The notes beneath the pieces are model-generated. The model had not been told where the DNA came from, made no database searches, and saw only the letters and a list, made by a program, of their open reading frames with translations. 8,606 nt of DNA from positions 1 through 8,606 of the forward strand of contig JAAZKQ010000161.1 of the NCBI GenBank assembly GCA_012799755.1, in the 5' to 3' direction. How positions within the stretch are numbered: the stretch's first letter is position 1; every line of letters starts with the position of its first letter. The position numbers and the translations under genes are program-made. Of the stretch, positions 8,301 to 8,606 are shown piece by piece. The stretch comes from Lentisphaerota bacterium. GTDB lineage: Bacteria > Verrucomicrobiota > Lentisphaeria > Oligosphaerales > Oligosphaeraceae.

Positions 8301-8314
8301 TAAAGACCCCATGA
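2363..8314 (+). CDS. Giant exported protein with five beta-helix (choice-of-anchor-Q-like) modules and InlB-like linkers
   Basis: This is a single frame of 1983 codons starting at ATG 2363 (an in-frame TTG at 2357 would add two residues) and ending with TGA. An extended N-region with RKTRR leads into the hydrophobic stretch LLMILTLLLVAAVQA, so residues 1 to about 46 are a signal peptide. Five modules follow, starting at residues 50, 503, 883, 1242 and 1581. Each opens with W/L-H/Y-VDA-x-RPDDxGDGxSW, runs through glycine- and cysteine-rich rungs (GGGAxxCxLxNCxLxGN), and closes with DLAGNPRI...VDMGAYE or a variant. Four domains of about 75 residues with QGGSVTFTA...HFxVDGxxVS and TYTWxNIQADGVITAVF separate them and resemble the InlB B-repeat/Flg_new_2 fold. 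The last 139 residues are unique. No catalytic residues, LPXTG or PEP-CTERM signal are visible. A surface or extracellular structural, binding or carbohydrate-related role is inference. Confidence 0.93.
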   Translation: MENARSFLMGRMRPVVMGFSWLHPGRKTRRSLLMILTLLLVAAVQAANTWHVDATRPDDDGDGHSWESAKKTIQAAIDGAEAGDTILVTDGMYEAITTAGKAIVIRSVNGAQKTIIDGKVVARCATLGAPNSGRKTVLEGFTLRNGYADKGGGACGGTLRHCTLTNNGSPDVIWHGQPFNVYCEQGGGAYDCSLSHCLVQNNRAKNGGGVYECVVDNCVLTNNVASGDEDDYECRGGGAWKSVLALCVLSGNQANYGGGACDSELLSCLLTGNQANYGGGVCDSEVVNCTLTENHADIGGGIAASDDGIKASVAYNCIIWGNSAWAGANYDYDKVLDWNLSLAYTCTYPLPPDSTKNISQAPVFVDAVNGDFRLRAGSPGIDAGNSEIFDFFEMLGIFEEFLEVDTDLAGNPRISGANVDMGAYEGAVEGCVISGREQGNGILSPMTAVVAQGGSVTFTATATGGVFQHFAVDGVVVSESPTYTWENIQADGVITAVFASVTWHVDAARPDDSGDGLSWDTAKKTIQAAIDKAAAGDLVLVRPGVYAPIVTDDKAIAIRSVNGAATTVIDGGGRQRCATLSKSYSGRQTVLDGFTLRNGVAIASGGGLFGGTALNCRITNCQAGGNDDSERTSGGGAASCAILRNCTLSRNKAPLGGAAEHCTLDNCILFANRADHFGGGANASMLSNCSITDNVAQRGGGGVYECTVYNSIVWNNQAEEDANYDTRESSYTPSALYYSCSEPLPPGAGNISGDPCFVDVSHGDFRLRAASPCLDAGDNGFVTSVTDLAGNPRIENGKVDMGALEGSVEGRVISGRVQGSGTISPLIAVVAQGGSVTFTATATGGVFQHFLVGGEIVSNSPTYTWSDIQADGMITAVFTPATWHVDAARPDDSGDGLSWERAKKSIQAALDVAVDGDQVLVKAGVYEPIDGYGREVAIRSVSGAGDTIIDGGGVRRCAHAATLEGFTLQNGLADNGGGALACVLNQCILSGNTAESAGGGACASTLSNCVLTGNEAVKWGGGGAVSSALSNCLLIGNSSIWAGGALGCTLRNCTVTGNSAGWSVAGVYACPLQNCIVWGNFRGNASDNYEYSQFIYSCSAPLPAGKGNISDEPGFVDAANGVYHLRSGSPCIDAGCNDFVKEGDTDLADDLRVRNETVDMGAYERDADTLIVLGKVRGRGKVSPQAAYVPVGDSVTFTAEETSVRFLHFQIDGQSVSEEPTYTWNNIQADGVVTAVFEAAVLYVDAARPDDNGDGLSWATARKSLQAAVLAARDGETILVKAGCYAPINTDKKSLVIRSVDGAEVTIIDGGGARRCATLGNDSMQLEGFTLRNGFAEDGGGVSGGRLNRCIISSNTAENNGGGAYKCKLTNCVLSRNCAWFDNGGGAYDCQLGNCTLIGNVAGDAGGGMSKCVATNCIIWDNSATQAANHSDSQLRYSCTAPAPYGNNISENPRFVDAVNGDFRLRADSLCVNAGDSNHDSGDEDLAGNPRLEGSAVDIGAYEGAVAGYVISGRVRGDGALLPMTSVAPPGGSSLFEAVETGPAFLHFLVDGEVVSKSANYTWANVQADGVITAVFATTTWYVDATRPDDHGDGRTWETAKKSIQAAVELAGKDDLILVNPGVYEPVEISMHSLVIRSVQGHAATIIDAGGKTRCATLGKVPGEAGAVLEGFTLRHGHMGEGGGAMGGTLNNCLLTNNFAYHGGGAACCSLNNCLLVGNSALYGGAAKTCTLTNCTVSKNIATEQGGGVYSCTLDNSIVWENTAAKDENHACSLFAYSCTVPRPDGENNLSENPLFVNAANGDYHLAANSPCVNAGNNSFAVGETDLAGKPRIMDDVVDMGACEALGSYLLKYDWQSGWNTLYLPFDSLAPDTAQALAAMPISRLSANTYVKDSKSVVFLHTPLWVFCADPEAAPLLRGALTSETPADPLDIPVGQWTLVGAQRRIGILPAAYVAWQWRGGLYVRVQSLQAGQVYFIYRLKTP
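2510..3634 (+). other. Beta-helix module 1 (residues about 50-424)
   Basis: The longest of the five modules. It opens with WHVDATRPDDDGDGHSW and carries at least six GGG-rungs. Insertions absent from most other modules lie between rungs (around SPDVIWHGQPFN and GDEDDYECR). Two adjacent rungs at 3113-3238 are near-identical, and an AT-rich insertion at about 3521-3573 sits just before the closing DLAGNPRI motif. Confidence 0.75.
3113..3238 (+). repeat. 63-bp tandem duplication of one beta-helix rung
   Basis: 3113-3175 and 3176-3238 encode GNQANYGGGACDSELLSCLLT and its near-copy (residues about 251-271 and 272-292). The unit of 21 codons equals one rung, and the first 14 residues differ at a single position. 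Confidence 0.8.
3644..3868 (+). other. InlB-B-repeat/Flg_new_2-like domain 1
   Basis: Residues about 428-502: VEGCVISGREQGNG, then VVAQGGSVTFTATATGG, FQHFAVDGVVVSESPTYTW and IQADGVITAVF. The core glycine-rich turn, the VTFTA strand and the terminal ITAVF strand fit the small beta-grasp-like repeats found between modules of bacterial surface proteins. At the DNA level it is very close to domain 2, which points to segmental duplication. Confidence 0.6.
3869..4777 (+). other. Beta-helix module 2 (residues about 503-805)
   Basis: Opens with WHVDAARPDDSGDGLSW and closes with DLAGNPRIENGKVDMGALE. It contains the shared VIDGGGRQRCATL and VLDGFTLRNG strands. Its opening is highly similar in nucleotide sequence to that of module 3 at 5009. 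Confidence 0.75.
4787..5008 (+). other. InlB-B-repeat/Flg_new_2-like domain 2
   Basis: Residues about 809-882. The run VVAQGGSVTFTATATGG is identical to domain 1, followed by FQHFLVGGEIVSNSPTYTW and ending in MITAVF. The shared bases, including silent positions, make these two the youngest linker pair in the gene. Confidence 0.6.
5009..5854 (+). other. Beta-helix module 3 (residues about 883-1164)
   Basis: Opens with WHVDAARPDDSGDGLSW. It is shorter than modules 1 and 2, and its RRCA strand runs directly into ATLEGFTLQNG without the usual spacer. The closing motif has drifted to DTDLADDLRVRNE before VDMGAYE, having lost the AGNPR core. Confidence 0.75.
5861..6085 (+). other. InlB-B-repeat/Flg_new_2-like domain 3
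   Basis: Residues about 1167-1241, starting ADTLIVLGKVRGRGKVSP. It is the most divergent of the four: the QGG turn is replaced by PVGDSVTFTAEE, but FLHFQIDGQSVSEEPTYTW and GVVTAVF are kept. Confidence 0.55.
6086..6871 (+). other. Beta-helix module 4 (residues about 1242-1503)
   Basis: Opens with LYVDAARPDDNGDGLSW, the only module with leucine instead of tryptophan at the first position. Four to five cysteine-bearing GGG-rungs follow. It closes with EDLAGNPRLEGSAVDIGAYE. Confidence 0.75.
6881..7102 (+). other. InlB-B-repeat/Flg_new_2-like domain 4
   Basis: Residues about 1507-1580, AGYVISGRVRGDGALLP onward. The central strand has changed from VTFTA to SLFEA while FLHFLVDGEVVSKS, NYTW and VQADGVITAVF are retained. 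Confidence 0.55.
7103..7894 (+). other. Beta-helix module 5 (residues about 1581-1844)
   Basis: Opens with WYVDATRPDDHGDGRTW and closes with DLAGKPRIMDDVVDMGACE. No InlB-like domain follows; the C-terminal domain starts at once. Confidence 0.75.
7895..8311 (+). other. Unique C-terminal domain (residues about 1845-1983)
   Basis: About 139 residues that differ from the rest of the protein: no GGG-rungs, more aromatic, with SGWNTLYLPFDSL, PLWVFC, GQWTLVGAQRR and a final GQVYFIYRL. The GWN...P...W.F...GWTLVG...YFIY rhythm recalls C-terminal domains I associate with secreted PVC proteins, but I cannot name a family. By position it could serve for export or surface attachment, which is inference. 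Confidence 0.45.
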
Positions 8315-8327
8315 TTCTGTTTTTAAC

Positions 8328-8350
8328 CACGGAAAACACGGAAAACACGG
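8328..8350. repeat. 9-bp tandem repeat (CACGGAAAA)
   Basis: CACGGAAAA occurs twice in tandem (8328-8336, 8337-8345) and is followed by CACGG. It begins 14 bases after the stop codon of the beta-helix gene. Similar AACCACGGAAAACACGG strings are scattered between genes in many Planctomycetes and related bacteria, to my knowledge. The function is unknown. The following ACGTTTTTA gives only a weak terminator-like context. Confidence 0.7.
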
Positions 8351-8392
8351 ACGTTTTTATAGGGTTGTTGTTTCGATGGATGGAATTACGCA

Positions 8393-8419
8393 TGGACGCT
8401 GGTCGGCGCGCAGCGTCGC
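8393..8419 (+). pseudogene. 27-bp echo of the beta-helix gene's 3' end (WTLVGAQRR)
   Basis: TGGACGCTGGTCGGCGCGCA and the following GCGTCGC match 8171-8197 inside the C-terminal domain with a single base difference. In the corresponding frame the fragment encodes WTLVGAQRR, then PGLS and a TAG stop. Beyond it, similarity fades quickly. It may be the residue of a second, decayed copy of this gene end or of a paralogue that once lay downstream. Confidence 0.5.
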
Positions 8420-8458
8420 CCTGGGCTATCTTAGGCCGCTACAGGCGCTTGGCGCCGC

Positions 8459-8606
8459 TTGCGGGGTCATGTCACGCTGCGGGCTGCAAGCCCACAGCAC
8501 GGTTGACGTCCGGGTGTGCTTGGGTTTTCGTTTGCGGGGTCATGTCACGCTGCGGGCTGCAAGCCCACAGCACGGTTGACGCCGGGTGTGCTTGGCGTTG
8601 TTTGCG
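8459..8606. repeat. Tandem repeat of about 73 bp with internal hairpin, cut by the right edge
   Basis: Unit 1 (8459-8531) and unit 2 (from 8532) share TTGCGGGGTCATGTCACGCT and most following bases to GGTTGACG and CCGGGTGTGCTTGG. A third unit seems to begin with TTGCG at 8602. Each unit holds a near-palindrome, arms GCTGCGGGCT and AGCCCACAGC around GCA (8476-8498 and 8549-8571), with nine of ten pairs matching. This could be a REP-like or structural intergenic repeat. No coding function is supported. Confidence 0.8.

Larger units (their letters stand above)
8315..8458. other. Intergenic stretch downstream of the beta-helix gene
   Basis: It contains the 9-bp tandem repeat and the 27-bp gene echo. 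An ATG at 8376 opens 67 codons that run into the 73-bp repeats; its product has no family character and it lacks a ribosome binding site, so it is not called. No clear strong terminator is visible. Confidence 0.5.

Noticed and set aside
8376..8579. 67-codon ORF downstream of the giant gene
   Set aside because: It consists mostly of the non-coding 73-bp repeats read in one frame and has no ribosome binding site.
8459..8606. CRISPR array at the right edge
   Set aside because: The roughly 73-bp units are similar over nearly their entire length, so there are no unique spacers, and no cas genes are present.

Overview
The window looks like chromosomal DNA of a free-living bacterium of the PVC group. 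Lentisphaerota, Kiritimatiellota or Verrucomicrobiota is my best guess, because very long secreted beta-helix proteins with the 'DGxSWxxAKKTIQAA' opening and 'DLAGNPRI...VDMGAYE' closing are common there, as are BspA-type leucine-rich-repeat proteins and short ACGGAAAACACGG intergenic repeats. This placement rests on protein style only; there is no rRNA or other phylogenetic marker.

Layout. (1) 1-1673, minus strand: the first 557 residues of a secreted BspA-like (LRR_5) protein that runs off the left edge. Its repeat region holds a 588-bp tandem duplication. (2) 1760-1879, minus strand: a 39-residue ORF with a good ribosome binding site. It resembles the N-terminus of a large N-6 adenine DNA methyltransferase/restriction protein and stops abruptly, so it is probably a gene remnant. 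(3) 1880-2362: non-coding DNA with inverted repeats and a pair of 19-bp direct repeats just ahead of the next gene. (4) 2363-8314, plus strand: one gene of 1983 codons for an exported protein. It has five right-handed beta-helix (choice-of-anchor-Q-like) modules, separated by four InlB-B-repeat-like (Flg_new_2-like) domains, and a unique C-terminal domain of about 139 residues. (5) 8315-8606: non-coding DNA with a 9-bp tandem repeat, a 27-bp echo of the upstream gene's 3' end, and a roughly 73-bp tandem repeat carrying a hairpin and cut by the right edge.

The two large genes are divergent and both encode exported, repeat-built proteins that appear to have grown by internal duplication (588 bp in one; 63 bp and whole modules in the other). 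No enzyme, transport or regulatory partner is present, so a pathway cannot be assigned; a cell-surface or extracellular adhesive/binding role is the most that can be inferred. Apart from the methyltransferase remnant there is no sign of a defence system, CRISPR array, tRNA, rRNA or intact transposase. Most other open frames, including several long ones antisense to the two big genes, are by-products of GC-rich repetitive coding sequence.
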